Positions 36,357-47,980 are shown, numbered from the stretch's first letter. The stretch: 64,000 nt of DNA from Cristatella mucedo (GCA_009760855.2 WPIO01000049.1:2134001-2198000), one strand, 5' to 3'. Translations and numbers: made by a program. Notes: a model not told the origin generated them from the letters alone.

Positions 36357-37962
36357 TGACCAAGAGAACTTGAGCAACTACCGCCGTTTCCCTTCTACCA
36401 TTCCTATCAAAGACACTCGAACGGATCGTGGCGGACCAGCTGAACTCGTATATCGAAACCTCACACCTTGCTAGTAAGTTCCAGTCTGGCTTCAGAGCTA
36501 ATCACTCTATAGAGTCAGCATTGCTTCGGGTATACAGCGACCTACTTAGGAATGCAGACATGGGTAGAGTGTCTCTGCTTGTTTTGCTTGACCTTTCGGC
36601 AGCTTTTGATACCATCGATCACAAAGTTCTTCTAGAGCGCCTCTCATCTCGCGTGGGCATCACTGGCACTGCTCTGCAGTGGTTCAGGTCCTACCTCAGT
36701 GGGAGACTCCAGAGTATTGACGTGAATGGACAAAGATCATGTGAAGTACCTCTGAAATATGGAGTACCTCAGGGCTCAGTGCTAGGTCCGGTTCTTTTCA
36801 CGGTTTATACTCTGCCTCTTGCTGATGTGATTGCCAAGCACAATCTAGGCTTTCACTTCTATGCAGATGAGACTCAGTTGTACCTTTGCTTTGATCCCTC
36901 CCAGCCTTCGAGCACCTCAAATTCTCTAAACTCGCTAGCTGCATGCATTGATGACATCCGCACATGGATGGCAGCAAATTTTCTAAAACTAAACGATGAT
37001 AAAACTAACTTACTAGTTATGGGCAAACCCAGTGTGATCCAGAGATTGGAAAGGCTGACTCTCAAAATTGGCTCTGCCAGCATATCTCCAGTTGAATCAG
37101 CTCGAAATCTAGGTGTCATATTCCAAAGCGACCTCTCGTTAGACGACCATATCAGCTCCACAGTCAAATCCGCCTATTTTCAGCTTCATAACATTGCTAA
37201 AATTCGGGCTTGTTTAGATAAGGATACCACGTCCAAGTTGGTCCATGCATTCGTGACATCTCGTCTCGACTTCTGCAGCTCACTGCTTACTGGCCTACCA
37301 GCATGTGCGATCAGGCGATTGCAGCTGGTGCAAAACTCTGCAGCTAGGCTTGTCTGTCGTGAGCGTCGCAGTTGCCACTTTACTCCACTTCTCGCCGACC
37401 TGCACTGGTTACCAGTCAAGCAACGAATTGACTTCAAGGTTTTGTCCCTCACTTTCAGGTCCCTTCATTCTATGGCTCCAGCCTCTCTGTCAGATATACT
37501 ACCCCATCAGGCCAAGCATCGTACAACCCGCTTTTCGGAATCCAACAGTCTAGAAATACCTCATACAAACCTTAAATCCCTTGGAGGCCGTGCATTCAGT
37601 TCGCATGCTCCCAAAGCCTGGAACTCGCTCCCGGCCTGCGTCAGAACATCCCCTGACCTGAACACATTTAAAAAGAATTTACACACCTATTTAGGACAGC
37701 ATTTAGTGGGTCCCTGTGATTCGTCCTTGATGTGCTTATGCGTGCTGACACTGTGCATGCTGCCACTAACCACATTTGCATGCTGACCCTGTGCATGTCA
37801 CCCCTAACCATATTATTCATTTCGTTTGTTTTTTCAAGCATGATTTTACTTACCATTCAATGGCATTTCACTTTGCAGCAAGTGTAAAGCGCCTAGAGAG
37901 AGATTAAGTTCTCTGAGGGCGCTTTATCAAGTGAATTATTATTATTATTATCATTATTATTA
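36357..37962 (+). mobile_element. LINE-A copy, 5'-truncated, 1.6 kb
   Basis: The best preserved LINE-A: RT from the NLSNYR region, 3' UTR with gtgctgacactgtgcatgct, tail gcgcctagagagagattaag, ctctgagggcgctttatcaa and (ATT)n to 37962. It is followed directly by a reversed SINE-B, so two related tails lie tail to tail. Confidence 0.92.
36428..37786 (+). pseudogene. LINE-A reverse transcriptase with YADE in place of YADD
   Basis: 452 codons open. Motifs: [32 protein letters not shown], then FHFYADETQLYLCF at about 36851-36892, the NLGVIFQSDLSLDDHISS segment and the WNSLPACVRTSPDL C-terminus. The second catalytic Asp is Glu here (GAG at 36869-36871), whereas the copy at 22089 keeps YADD. Loss of this metal-binding Asp is expected to abolish polymerisation in RTs. 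The frame upstream of 36428 is shifted relative to the NLSNYR start. Dead copy, but long and only lightly damaged. Confidence 0.9.
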
Positions 37963-37965
37963 CAA

Positions 37966-38113
37966 TATATATATATAATTCATTTTTGTAGCGCCCTAAG
38001 AGAACTTAATCTCTATTTAGACACTTCAGATATGCCCCGGGGCTTGAACCCACCACCTCAGCCAGACCTTGGTCGGGACGAGCGCCTAAACCACAGGACC
38101 AAACCAGCTCGCA
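37966..38113 (-). mobile_element. SINE-B copy
   Basis: Tail attcatttttgtagcgccct and gagaacttaatctctattta, head ggggcttgaaccc, gaccttggtcggga and ccacaggaccaaaccagctc. Complete at both ends. Confidence 0.88.
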
Positions 38114-39989
38114 CTTGACATCGGTGCCGTCCGCAGCCAAATCGAGTCTACTTTCCTTCTGCTCGAACCTAATAGCAATCACTCTTTCACGCATTGCTTT
38201 TTTAATGACGCTAGCCAACGTCCTAGATGACCCTATTACCTACGACTTAACGACGGGCTAGTCTCAGTGATGATGCCCTGGGGTTACGGGTGACAGAGAA
38301 GAGAGCGTTGAGCGATGAGCATATTGGTGTTTGTCTGATGCCCTAACAGGAAGAAATAGATCCAGTCACTTTGCAACTCTGAAAGAGAGTCACTTACCAA
38401 GGGCTACGGACATTTGCAATATTACGCTTAAAAAAGCCTGCACAAATGTGCGAGCACCGTATACATAAGGGGACCGCTGCTTAGTGGGACCCCTGCTTGG
38501 TATCGTGCGTTGAGTCATGCACAGATCATAATGAAAAAGCAAACAGGAATATAAAAACGGCGACACGTTCGTTGGGTCGCAGGAAAAGCTAAGCAAAACT
38601 ACTGACTGGCATAATTAGCTACTCCTTAAATAGTGCACAGCCATTGCAGATTGTGAGTGAAAACAAGAGCGATTTTCGGACATACGAACTGAAGATACGG
38701 TCACCAAAAAATATTCTCGTTTCGTGCGAGAAACTGCGAGACAATAGGAATCCTGCGAGCGGCTGCAGCATACAAGAGGATGAAGGCACCGTCGGATGGT
38801 CAGGATGGTGCAAGCGAGTAAAACTAACCGTAAGACAAAGAGAAGATCTATAAGTCTATTCAATGCTTTAAGGAGAGCCAGTTAATATCGGATGGCAGTG
38901 AGACGGTTCGGCAACTAGACCTTCGATTTGGAGACTATCACTGGCCAGGAATTCTGAACAAATTGCATTGCTGTTATGTAGAAATGACGTCGCAGATTCG
39001 TGGGCTAGTGAGGCCCTGACCTTTTTCTGACTTTGAAGCCCCGATTTTGACTATGCTCATCGGCCTAAAGAAAGTAGGACTGAAAGGGCTGCCAGAAAAG
39101 TATGGGCTGATTGTCCGTCCCGTTCGAGGATTATTGTAAGTCGTATTAATCCAATAGAGCTAACGAGTATAACGATATAAATAGCGATATAATATAAAAT
39201 ATGAATAACGAAAGAGCTAATATAGAGTTCACAAGGGAAATAGTCGGATCAGCACGCGTCAGCTGATGGCCAAAAGCGTCAATGTTCACTACTGGCCATC
39301 TCCTTGACCGCTCAAAAGCAAGCACACTGCCCAGTGATCCTAACAGCAGCTCGGCGTAGAGTATCTCCGCGATTTTATCGTAGGTTCTGACAGAAAACGA
39401 GAATGGAGTATAACTCCGCTCTCCCGCTGTCCTCCACGTCGGACTTCCAGTCCGCGAATTGCCCTGCCTGCCTCTCTCCGGCTCTCTTCTCTTTCTATTG
39501 AACTCGCCAACAAATTTGGCTGCCCAGACTAAGAGCTGCACTCTTCCTGTTGACCCTGTTCAAACAGTTTTCCTTAACAGGTGCATCGACCTGCTGCTGT
39601 CCACCAAAACGCGCGATATTTTAACTACGTTCTTGGTTACCGGCGAAGTCCTTTGCCCTCTGAAAAAAAACGACTTCAGTCGGGGCACTCTTTGAAAAGA
39701 CGGCCCCAGATAATGAGTAGCTACTACCTAAGTTTTCCCTAGTCTCGCTTCTATTTTATACAAAAAACTGTTCCAAGTAGTCGCCAAGTAAAATTTACAA
39801 TATGTAACATATATTCAATATTTATTTATTTTGTCTACTTAATATTTTTTTAAATAAATTTTAACGGTAAAATGTCATATGATGTCTCGTCGTAATCTCT
39901 GTGCGCTGTTCCGGAGGAGTGTTCGGTTGATGAGCACCTTGCTTCCGCTATTAAGCCTGCCTACTTCCAGCAGCTAAGCATTAAATACA
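38114..39989. other. Intergenic, nothing recognised
   Basis: About 1.9 kb of AT-leaning DNA. Short open frames here show no domain. An AT-rich patch lies at 39790-39875. Confidence 0.5.
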
Positions 39990-40185
39990 AGCTGATCTAA
40001 CAGCCTCTTTTTGTTTAGCAACAGAAGAGTCTTAAAGGCTATCACCACCGCTTGCAGTGGTAATAAATGATCGCCCACCGTAGTATTCAAACCCACGACC
40101 CCGAGACGAACGAGGTCGTGGCTCAACCTCGGGATAGAGGTCGTGAAAAGCAACCACCTTAGCTAGTGAGCCATCGTGGCTCACC
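39990..40185 (-). mobile_element. SINE-A copy with an internal head duplication
   Basis: Reverse SINE-A, about 35 bases longer than others because the cctcggg/gaggtcgtg segment of the tRNA-like head occurs twice (around 40098 and 40130). Confidence 0.8.
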
Positions 40186-40378
40186 AAACTTTGCCTGAGT
40201 TAGGGCTTGCTTAGACAAGAGTGCAACCAAGCCCAAACGAGTTCGCGCACTGTTAAAATGCACGTAACTTCCTGCCATTCGATTCATTCGAGGCCGCAGG
40301 CTTTCTTCCTGAACGTCAGCAACCGGTGCAAAACGCAGCGGTTCATTTGATCTGTCTTCAGCAGCGTGGCTGCCACAT

Positions 40379-41140
40379 ATAATGTAATATAATGAATCTC
40401 CGTCTGTGATTCCAAAAAGCAATACAGACTATGAGGGTGTTACTCAGGAAAGTTTTGTACAGTGCACTCAAAGCCTAAGTGGCGTTGGAACGCATTCGTT
40501 AGCCAAAAGACTTCATCTCCCCCCCCCACAAAGAGGAAGTGAGAAGCATAGCTGAACCAGCAGAGCAGTTGAGGCATTAGCAGTGAATAGCATGGAAGTA
40601 GCAGTTGAGGATGAGGATGGAAAGATGAGTTACAGTCAGCAGTAGGCGAGTAGACGTCGTTTCCCAAGAATTGTGGTAGTGAGCTCCACACTAATACTCG
40701 GACTTGTAGAGCAACAGCTTCATTTCCCAATGGTCAGTAAGAGGAGGAGTGGAGAGGCTAATTTATTTTCCGTAGATGACCTGAGGGCACAAGGAGGCTG
40801 AAACTGGTGCAGTAGTTCATCTAGGTATGGTGGGTCTTTGTGATTCGTCCATCGTGCGCGTGTACATGCTTACACTATGCCTGCTGCCTGCGTACATTAC
40901 CACCAAACATTTGGTAATGCTTTATATGCAGCCTCTGTAAAGTACCTAGAGATAATTTCAGTTCTCTGAGGGCGCTGTATAAATGCATTATTATTATTAT
41001 TATTAGGAAGGAGCTAAGCCTTGGCGGGCCTTGTAGGTCTGTGTAAGAACTCGGCTCTGTATCCGTTGATCAAACGGCAGTCAGCCAAGCTCTTTCAGCA
41101 AAAGAGACACATGGTCAAACCTCTGGACTTTTTAAACTAG
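40379..41140 (-). mobile_element. LINE-B 3' fragment interrupted by a LINE-A tail
   Basis: LINE-B 3' end in reverse at 40379-40827 (aatctccgtctgtgattcc, gggtgttactcaggaaag, ggtatg) and again at 41007-41140 (gaaggagctaagccttggcg, caaaagagacacatggtc). The two halves join in the right order across the insertion at 40828-41006. Confidence 0.85.
40828..41006 (+). mobile_element. LINE-A 3' tail nested in LINE-B
   Basis: Starts at gtgggtctttgtgattcgtc in the LINE-A 3' UTR and ends in (ATT)n. The (ATT)n end is followed directly by LINE-B sequence. Confidence 0.87.
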
Positions 41141-41249
41141 CCTTGCGATATCGTCCCGTAAAAAAGACCGCCATATCATTCACATCACGTCATTTCCACC
41201 AGAGCTTCTCTGGCTCTCTACCTGTCCAGCATGAAATCAACTTCACGAT

Positions 41250-41285
41250 TCTCTCTCTCCCTCTGTCTCTCCCTCTCTCCCTCTG

Positions 41286-41368
<83 letters not shown>

Positions 41369-41612
41369 CTCTCTATCTCTCTCTCTCCACCTCTCTCCCT
41401 CTCTCCCTCTCTCTCTCTCTCCTTCTCCCGTTCTCTCTGTCTCTTTCTCTCCTTCTCTCTGTCTCTCTGTCTCTCTGTCTCTCTGTCTCTCTGTCTCTCT
41501 CTCTCTTCCTCTCTCTCCCCCTCTGTGTCTCTCTGTCTCTCTCTCTGCCTCTCCGTCTCTGTCTCTCTGTCTCTCGCTCTGTCTTTCTGTCTCTCTCTGT
41601 GTTTCTGTCGTG
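41250..41612. repeat. (CT)n-(TA)n-(CT)n microsatellite
   Basis: CT tract with a central TA block (41331-41364) and many TGTC variants toward the right. Confidence 0.97.
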
Positions 41613-41793
41613 AAACAAGCCAAGGTCTGCGTGAATAAGTAGTGTGCGCGTCAGCTGCCATGGTCGCGGCGGACGTGCTTAGCTGCCCAGCTTTGCATCG
41701 TCGTGTACGAACGCTATCGAAAGCGACGTAAACGAGGAGGCCGAACGGCGCCGCGCGGCATCGCGTGAGCGTGAGCAGCCGAAGCCATTCTGT

Positions 41794-41930
41794 TTTGGTT
41801 TAGCGGTTAAGGTGCTCGCCCCGACCGAGGTCTGACTGAGGTCGTGGGCTCGAGCCCCGAGGCGTATGTGAAGCGCCCGAATAGAGATTAAGTTCTCTTG
41901 GGGCGCTATATAAATGAAATGAATTATGTT
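41794..41930 (+). mobile_element. SINE-B copy
   Basis: Head tttagcggttaaggtgctcg, ccgaccgaggtctgac, gggctcgagcccc; tail gcgcccgaatagagattaag, ttctcttggggcgctatata. Complete at both ends, forward. Confidence 0.88.
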
Positions 41931-42322
41931 AATTCATTCGCTAGCATCACCGGCGGCTTCAAGCTGGGTACTTTTCGATCGGAAGAAGGCGGGCGGCTGG
42001 TGCGGGCGTGGCTGGCTGCTCGATGCAGGAAAAGAGAAGGCGAAATGCGAAGAGACGCGCGCATTGTGCGACGACAAAGTCGTGAAAGGATCTTCCGTCT
42101 CTGCCCGCAAGCAAATAGTGCGAGCCAACAGGAGCAGGCTGGGAGTTAGCTAAAGCGTAAGCGTTTTTTTTTACGACAGCTCTCAACCACAAAAGTTTGG
42201 TACGCCGAGAATATGGTGCACTTACTGCGGGCGTGGAGCGAGGTCGGTCGAATACCGACGTCGGCGCCGTCTCGCTTTTTTCCCCGTCGGCAACCAGCAG
42301 CGAGACGGTTCTCTGCTCTCGT
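41931..42322. other. Intergenic, nothing recognised
   Basis: No gene recognised; one T9 run at 42163. Confidence 0.5.
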
Positions 42323-43622
42323 ATCACTTTCAGGTTCCTTCATTCTTTGACTCCAGCCTAACTATAAGATCTACTCCCCCACCAAGCTAAGCATAGTACC
42401 GACCGCTTGTCGGAATCTAAGTGTTTACCTATACCTCGTACAAACCTCAAATCCTTTGGAGGCCGTGCATTTAGTTCGTATGCACCCAAAGCCTGGAACT
42501 CGCTCCCGACCTGCGTCAGAACATCCCCTGATCTGACCACCTTTAAAAGGAACTTAAAACACACCTATTTAGGACAGCATTTAGTGGGTCCCTGTGATTC
42601 GTCCTTCATGTGCTTGTGCGTGCTGACACTGTATTGATGGCAGCAAATTTTATAAAACTTAACGATGATAAAACTAACTTACTAGTTATGGGCAAATCCA
42701 GTGTGATCCAGAGATTGGAAAGGCTGACGCTCAAAATTGGCTCTGCCAGCATATCTCCTGTTGAATCAACTCGAAATCTAGGTGTCATATTCCAAAGCGA
42801 CCTCTCGTTAGACGACCATATCAGCTCCACAGTCAAATCCGCCTATTTTCAGCTTCATAACATTGCTAAAATTCGGGCTTGTTTAGATAAGGATACCACG
42901 TCCAAGTTGGTCCATGCATTCGTGACATCCCGTCTCGACTTCTGAAACTCACTGCTTACTGGCCTACCAGCATGTGCGATCAGGCGATTGCAGCTGGTGC
43001 AAAACTCTGCAGCTAGGCTTGTCTGTCGTGAGCGTCGCAGTTGCCACGTTACTCCACTTCTCGCCGACCTGCACTGGCTACCAGTCAAACAACGGATTGA
43101 CTTCAAGGTTTTGTCGCTCACTTTTACGTCCCTTCATTCTTTGGCTCTAGCCTATCTCTCAGATATACTACCCCATCAGGCCAAGCATCGTACCACCCGC
43201 TTTTCGGAATCCAACAGTCTACAAATACCTCGTACAAACCTTATATCCTTTGTAGACCGTGCATTTAGTTCGTATGCTCCCAAAGTCTGGAACTCGCTCC
43301 CGACCTGCGTCAGAACATCCCCTGATCTGACCAAATTTAAAAGGAACTTAAAAACACACCTATTTAGGACAGCATTTAGTGGGTCCCTGTGATTCGTCCT
43401 TGATGTGCTTATGCGTGCTGACACTGTGCATGCTGCCACTAACGACATTTGCATGCTGACCCTGTGCATGTCACCCCTAACCATATTATTCATTTTGTTT
43501 GTTTTTCATGCATGATTTTACTTACCATTCAATTGCATTTCCCTTTGCAGCAAATGTTAAGCGCCTAGAAAGAGATTGAGTTCTCAGAGGGCGCTTTATC
43601 AAGTGCGTTATTATTGTTATCA
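42323..43622 (+). mobile_element. Two LINE-A pieces fused head to tail
   Basis: 42323-42632 covers the last third of RT and part of the 3' UTR, ending at gtgctgacactgta. At 42633 the sequence jumps back to the middle of RT (atggcagcaaattttataaa) and then runs on to a normal tail and ATT-rich end at 43622. The junction is at the level of one or two shared bases (tg). The second piece carries RT remnants with a stop at 42944 and a frame open to about 43392. Confidence 0.85.
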
Positions 43623-43689
43623 TCCGTATATATCTATACGCACTGAGCAGCTCCAGCCGCTTGTTCTCTCTTTCCTTTATTATGAAAAT

Positions 43690-43714
43690 CTTTCCCCCTC
43701 TCTCTCTCTCTCGC

Positions 43715-43748
<34 letters not shown>

Positions 43749-43925
43749 GCTCTCTCTCCCTCTCTCTCTCTCTCTCAATCCCCATCTCTCCCTTCCCTCT
43801 TTCTTTCTCTCTCTCTCCCCCTGCCTCCCCATCTCTTTCTCTCCCTCCCATCCCTCTCTCTGTCTGTCTTCCTCTCTCTCCCTCTCTCTCTCTCTCTTTC
43901 TGTCTCTCTCTGTCTCGCTCTCTTT
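43690..43925. repeat. (CT)n-rich tract
   Basis: CT with CCC, TTTC and TGTC variants. Confidence 0.95.
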
Positions 43926-43997
43926 CTACCCCTCTGTCACTTATAGCGAAGTACATTCCCGTAGCGTGAAGATTGGGAAGTAATTTCCTTAGAAATA

Positions 43998-44013
43998 ATT
44001 AATTTTGAGAACT

Positions 44014-44061
<48 letters not shown>

Positions 44062-45400
44062 GCGCTTTACAGTTGCTGCCAAGGGAAACGCAATTGAATA
44101 GTGAGTAATATCATGCTTGATAAGCAACATGAATAACATGGTTAGGGGTGACATGCACAGGGTCAGCATGCAAGTGTGGTTGGTGGCAGCATGCACAGTG
44201 TCAGCACGCATAAGCACATGAAAGAAGAATCACAGGGACCCACTAAATGCTGTCCTAAATAGGTGTGTTTTTAATTTCTTTTAGATGTGGTCAAGTCAGG
44301 GGATGTTGTGAAGCAAGTCGGGAGGGAGTTCCAAGCTTTGGGAGCATACGAACTAAATGCACGGTCTCCAAAGGATTTGAGGTTTGTACGAGGTATTTGT
44401 AGACTGTTGGATTCCGAAAAGCGGGTGGTACGATGCCTGGCCTGGTGGGGGAGTATCTCTGAGAGATAGGCTAGAGCCAAAGAATGAAGTGACCTAACAG
44501 TGAGCGAAAAAACTTTGAAGTCAATCCGTTGTTTGACTGGTAGCCAGTGCAGGTCGGCGAGAAGGGGTGTGATCTGGCAACTGCGACGCTCACGACAGAC
44601 AAGCCTAGCTGTAGAGTTTTACACAGGCTTTAATCGCCTGATTGCACATGCCGGTAGGCCAGTAAGCAGTGAGTTACAGAAGTCAAGACGGGATGTCACA
44701 AATGCACGGACCACCTTAAACGTGGTATCGCTATCCAAGAAAACCCGAATTTTAGCAATGTTATGTAGCTGAAAGTAGGCAGACTTGATTGTGGAGCTGA
44801 TGTGGTCGTCTAACGAGAGGTCACTTTGGAACATGACACCTAGATTTCGAGCTGATTCAACTGGAGATATGGTGGCAGAGCCAATTTTGAGTGTCAGCCT
44901 TTCCAATTCCTGAATCACACGTGATTTGCCCATAACTAATAAGGTAGTTTTATAATCGTTTAGCTTTATAAAATTTGCTGCCATCCATGTGCGGATGTCA
45001 TGAATAAATGCAGCAAGTAAGTTGAGAGAACTCGAGGTGCTCGATAGCTGGGAGGGATCAAAGCAAAGGTACAACTGAGTGTCTTCCGCATGGAAGTGAA
45101 AGCCTAGATTGTGCTTGGCAATCACATCAGCAATAAGGAGGGTATAAACCGTGAAAATAACCGGACCTAGCACGGAGCCCTGAGATACCCTATATTTCAG
45201 AGGTACCTCGGATGATCTTCACCCATTCGTGTCAATACTCTGGAGTCTCCCACTGAGATAGGACCTGAACCATTGCAGAGCAGTGCCAGTGATGTCCAGG
45301 CGAGAAGAGGGGCGCTCCAGAAGAACTTGGTGATCGATAGTATCAAAAGCTGCCGAAAGATCGAGCAAAACAAGCAGAGACACTCTACCTATCTCTGCAT
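43998..45400 (-). mobile_element. LINE-A copy with CT expansion in its tail
   Basis: Reverse LINE-A from tail to the [11 protein letters not shown] region (about 45355). The short tctctctc of the normal tail has grown to about 45 bases of CT at 44014-44058. The RT is broken: the open part at 44619-45173 has FHFHAEDTQLYLCF, where the tyrosine and first Asp of YADD are changed to H and E. Confidence 0.88.
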
Positions 45401-46483
45401 AGATATGGCCGATCAAGCGCCGAGCCTCGAGCCTTGTGTGCAGAGATTCCTCCATCCATCGCCTGGGTACTAGACGGCCGTGTGCTTCGCATCCCCACGC
45501 CATCCGTAGACCTGTCCGTTATCTTCGGGAGGGAGCGACGAGACGGACAGTGAAGAAGATATTGCAGATTCACTCTGCAATTTTGCAAGATGGCGCTGAG
45601 GAGATAAAGCCGCACTTTCCAACCAGGAACGCCTCAGCGATCTTGTAAGTGACCTTGACCTTTCCAATTTCAGTGCTCCACTGCTGACATCTGCTGCGCT
45701 CAAGAAATGAAACTCGTTTGATGGAAGGGAAACTTCGTGGGACCACAGATGCGGAAAATCGTAGATAGTGACGAATTTGCCAAGAAATTACAAAGAACGG
45801 AGAAAGTGGCTCGAAGCAGTTGCAGCAGTAGTGGTTCACGACTTTCTGGGCCATCACAAAGCTGAAAACTGTGAGCTGGTAGTTCAAGCTCGCTTACAGA
45901 ACACGGCCAAAGTGCTCGGCTGCAGAGTGCTCCTCCACCTCCACATACTTGACGCTCATCTTTACAAATCCAAGGACAGCACTGACATCAGAGTAGCGAG
46001 TTCATCGCTTTTAACTTTTAATTTAAGCACTGAACTTCTAGCTTCATTCACCGCTATGCTCTTGTGAACTATGAAGTCGAGCATAACTAAAATCTAGCAA
46101 GCTGACCAGAAGCTATGTTCGAACCTTGAGCGTATTATGAACGAACGCACTTGCCATGGATACTGGCAAGACAGATCGAGTGGCGGTCGAGCAACATGTA
46201 ATGCAATCCATGATGTTTCCATTTATATTTTCCATCCATATGTTATTCCATCCACTCCTTATTCTTAAGACCAGCGTTTGGACGTCATAGTCTTTACGAT
46301 ATGATATGGACAACCTGAACGCAGAGGTGCGTCGACGTCTGAAGCAAAATTGAGAGACCGATCTACAAATAACGTCGCGCTTTAACAGCAGTTTGTTTTG
46401 CGAATAGAGCTGCGAATACTACGAAGCTGGAAGTTGAGTGTGCCAGTGACTGCAGCAGGATTGATTTTAGTACAAAAAGAGCT
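45401..46483. other. Intergenic with a possible degraded transposon-related fragment at 45768-45970
   Basis: A frame at 45768-46067 (+) contains NYKERRKWLEAVA, DFLGHHKAENCELVV and LGCRVLLHLHILDAHL. This resembles, from memory, a multi-copy family of uncharacterised, probably transposon-linked proteins in arthropods and cnidarians with an FLG-x-KAENY pattern. I cannot name the family. The rest of the stretch shows nothing. Confidence 0.3.
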
Positions 46484-46645
46484 TAGCTGATTGAGCAGCC
46501 TCATTTATTTAGGGGCAGAAGAGTCGTTATGGCTATCATCATAGCTTTCGGCAGGTGATACAGAATTGCCCACGGCTGGACTCGAACCCACGACCTGCAT
46601 CGTTAAGAGCGAGCCCCTTAACTTCCTCGCTAAGATCCCTGCTAG
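46484..46645 (-). mobile_element. Diverged SINE-A-related copy
   Basis: Reverse: agctgattgagcagcctc, ggcagaagagtcgttatgg, ggactcgaacccacgacctg, ccttaacttcctcgctaag. The B-box complement is good; the body is diverged. Confidence 0.65.
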
Positions 46646-46960
46646 AAGGACAATTTTTATTGATTGAGAATTTGTATGAATTACAAATTATGAATGATTA
46701 ATACTCGTCAACCTAGAATGGGTCAATGGCGATAAGGGGACAGCTCTGTCCAGGTTCAAGCCATAGAGCAGTGAAAGAGAGAAATCCAATTTACGACTTG
46801 AAAACTCAGCGAATGCTACATGGTATAAATATAAATAAATAAACAAATATATATATATATATATATATACATAATATAGTTCTTTATAAAGAATGCATCT
46901 ATCTATTTAATACGAAATTCCCCAGCCGATCCAGTGGACCCGAGCATAGGATGCAGTTTA
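46646..46960. other. AT-rich intergenic; short (TA)n at 46846
   Basis: No gene recognised. Confidence 0.5.
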
Positions 46961-47116
46961 GCCGTATTGGTTCACTAGGTAAGGTAGTTCACCCCGGCAC
47001 CGAGGTCGTGGGTTCGAATCCTGCGGTGGGCGATCCTTTATCGCGATTGCAAGCGGTGGTGATAGCCGTAAAGGCTCTTCTGTCGCTATGCAAAAAGAGG
47101 CTGTTAAATCAGCTTG
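46961..47116 (+). mobile_element. SINE-A copy
   Basis: Good copy with ggttcgaatcctgcggtggg and a body ending ctgttaaatcagcttgca. Its last bases form the left arm of the TA hairpin that follows. Confidence 0.85.
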
Positions 47117-47119
47117 CAC

Positions 47120-47178
<59 letters not shown>

Positions 47179-47195
47179 ATGCTAGCTGATTCAAT
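47104..47195. repeat. Inverted repeat around (TA)n, built from the SINE-A end
   Basis: The left arm ttaaatcagcttgcact (47104-47120) and the right arm aatgctagctgattcaa (47179-47195) are inverted copies with three mismatches in 17, enclosing a TA run. Confidence 0.6.
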
Positions 47196-47239
47196 TGATT
47201 TAATATATGATTTAATTAAGTTATATATATATATATATA

Positions 47240-47471
<232 letters not shown>

Positions 47472-47755
47472 TTGCATTCCCTGAACGCCTACTTCTGACG
47501 ATGTCTGCGTGTCTTGCGATCAATGCGACCACTGCCAACTCTCTTTACGAGCGTGACGAGGGACCTCGTTCTTGCAACGGCGTACAACGAAATGGTACAG
47601 CTACTATGCCTACGCCTTGCTCGTACGGCTGCTTTTCGATGATCAAATATCAGCTTGTCAATCTTACGAGATTTTATTTTTATAAGACTCGTCTTCGCGA
47701 TTTCAGCACATCGGGAAAGCCCCTCATTCTGCATATGTGTCGATGTGGCTTATTA

Positions 47756-47980
47756 TGATAATAATAATAGTAATAAAAGTAATAATAATAATGCGCTTGA
47801 TATAGCGGCCTCAGAGAACTCAATCTCTATCTGAGCACTTTGCATCTGCTGCAAAGGAAGTACGATCGAATGGCTTGTGTTAGCATGGTAAATAAACAAC
47901 AAGAATAACATGGTTAGACGTGACATGCACAGGGTCGGCATGCAAATTTGATTAGTGGCAGCATTTTTAGCACAGTTTTA
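47756..47980 (-). mobile_element. LINE-A 3' fragment
   Basis: (TAA)n, then gcgcttgatatagcggcctc, tctgagcactttgcatctgc, acatgcacagggtcggcatg in reverse. Confidence 0.85.

Noticed and set aside
36357..37962. A functional LINE-A copy
   Set aside because: 5'-truncated without endonuclease, frame-shifted at the start, and YADE in place of YADD.
46961..47040. SINE heads as functional tRNA genes
   Set aside because: The heads have B-box-like and A-box-like motifs, but clean cloverleaf pairing is not evident and every copy continues into the same non-tRNA body.
47472..47758. Possible 85-codon gene after the TA hairpin
   Set aside because: No domain or conservation clue; a minus-strand frame of similar length overlaps it.
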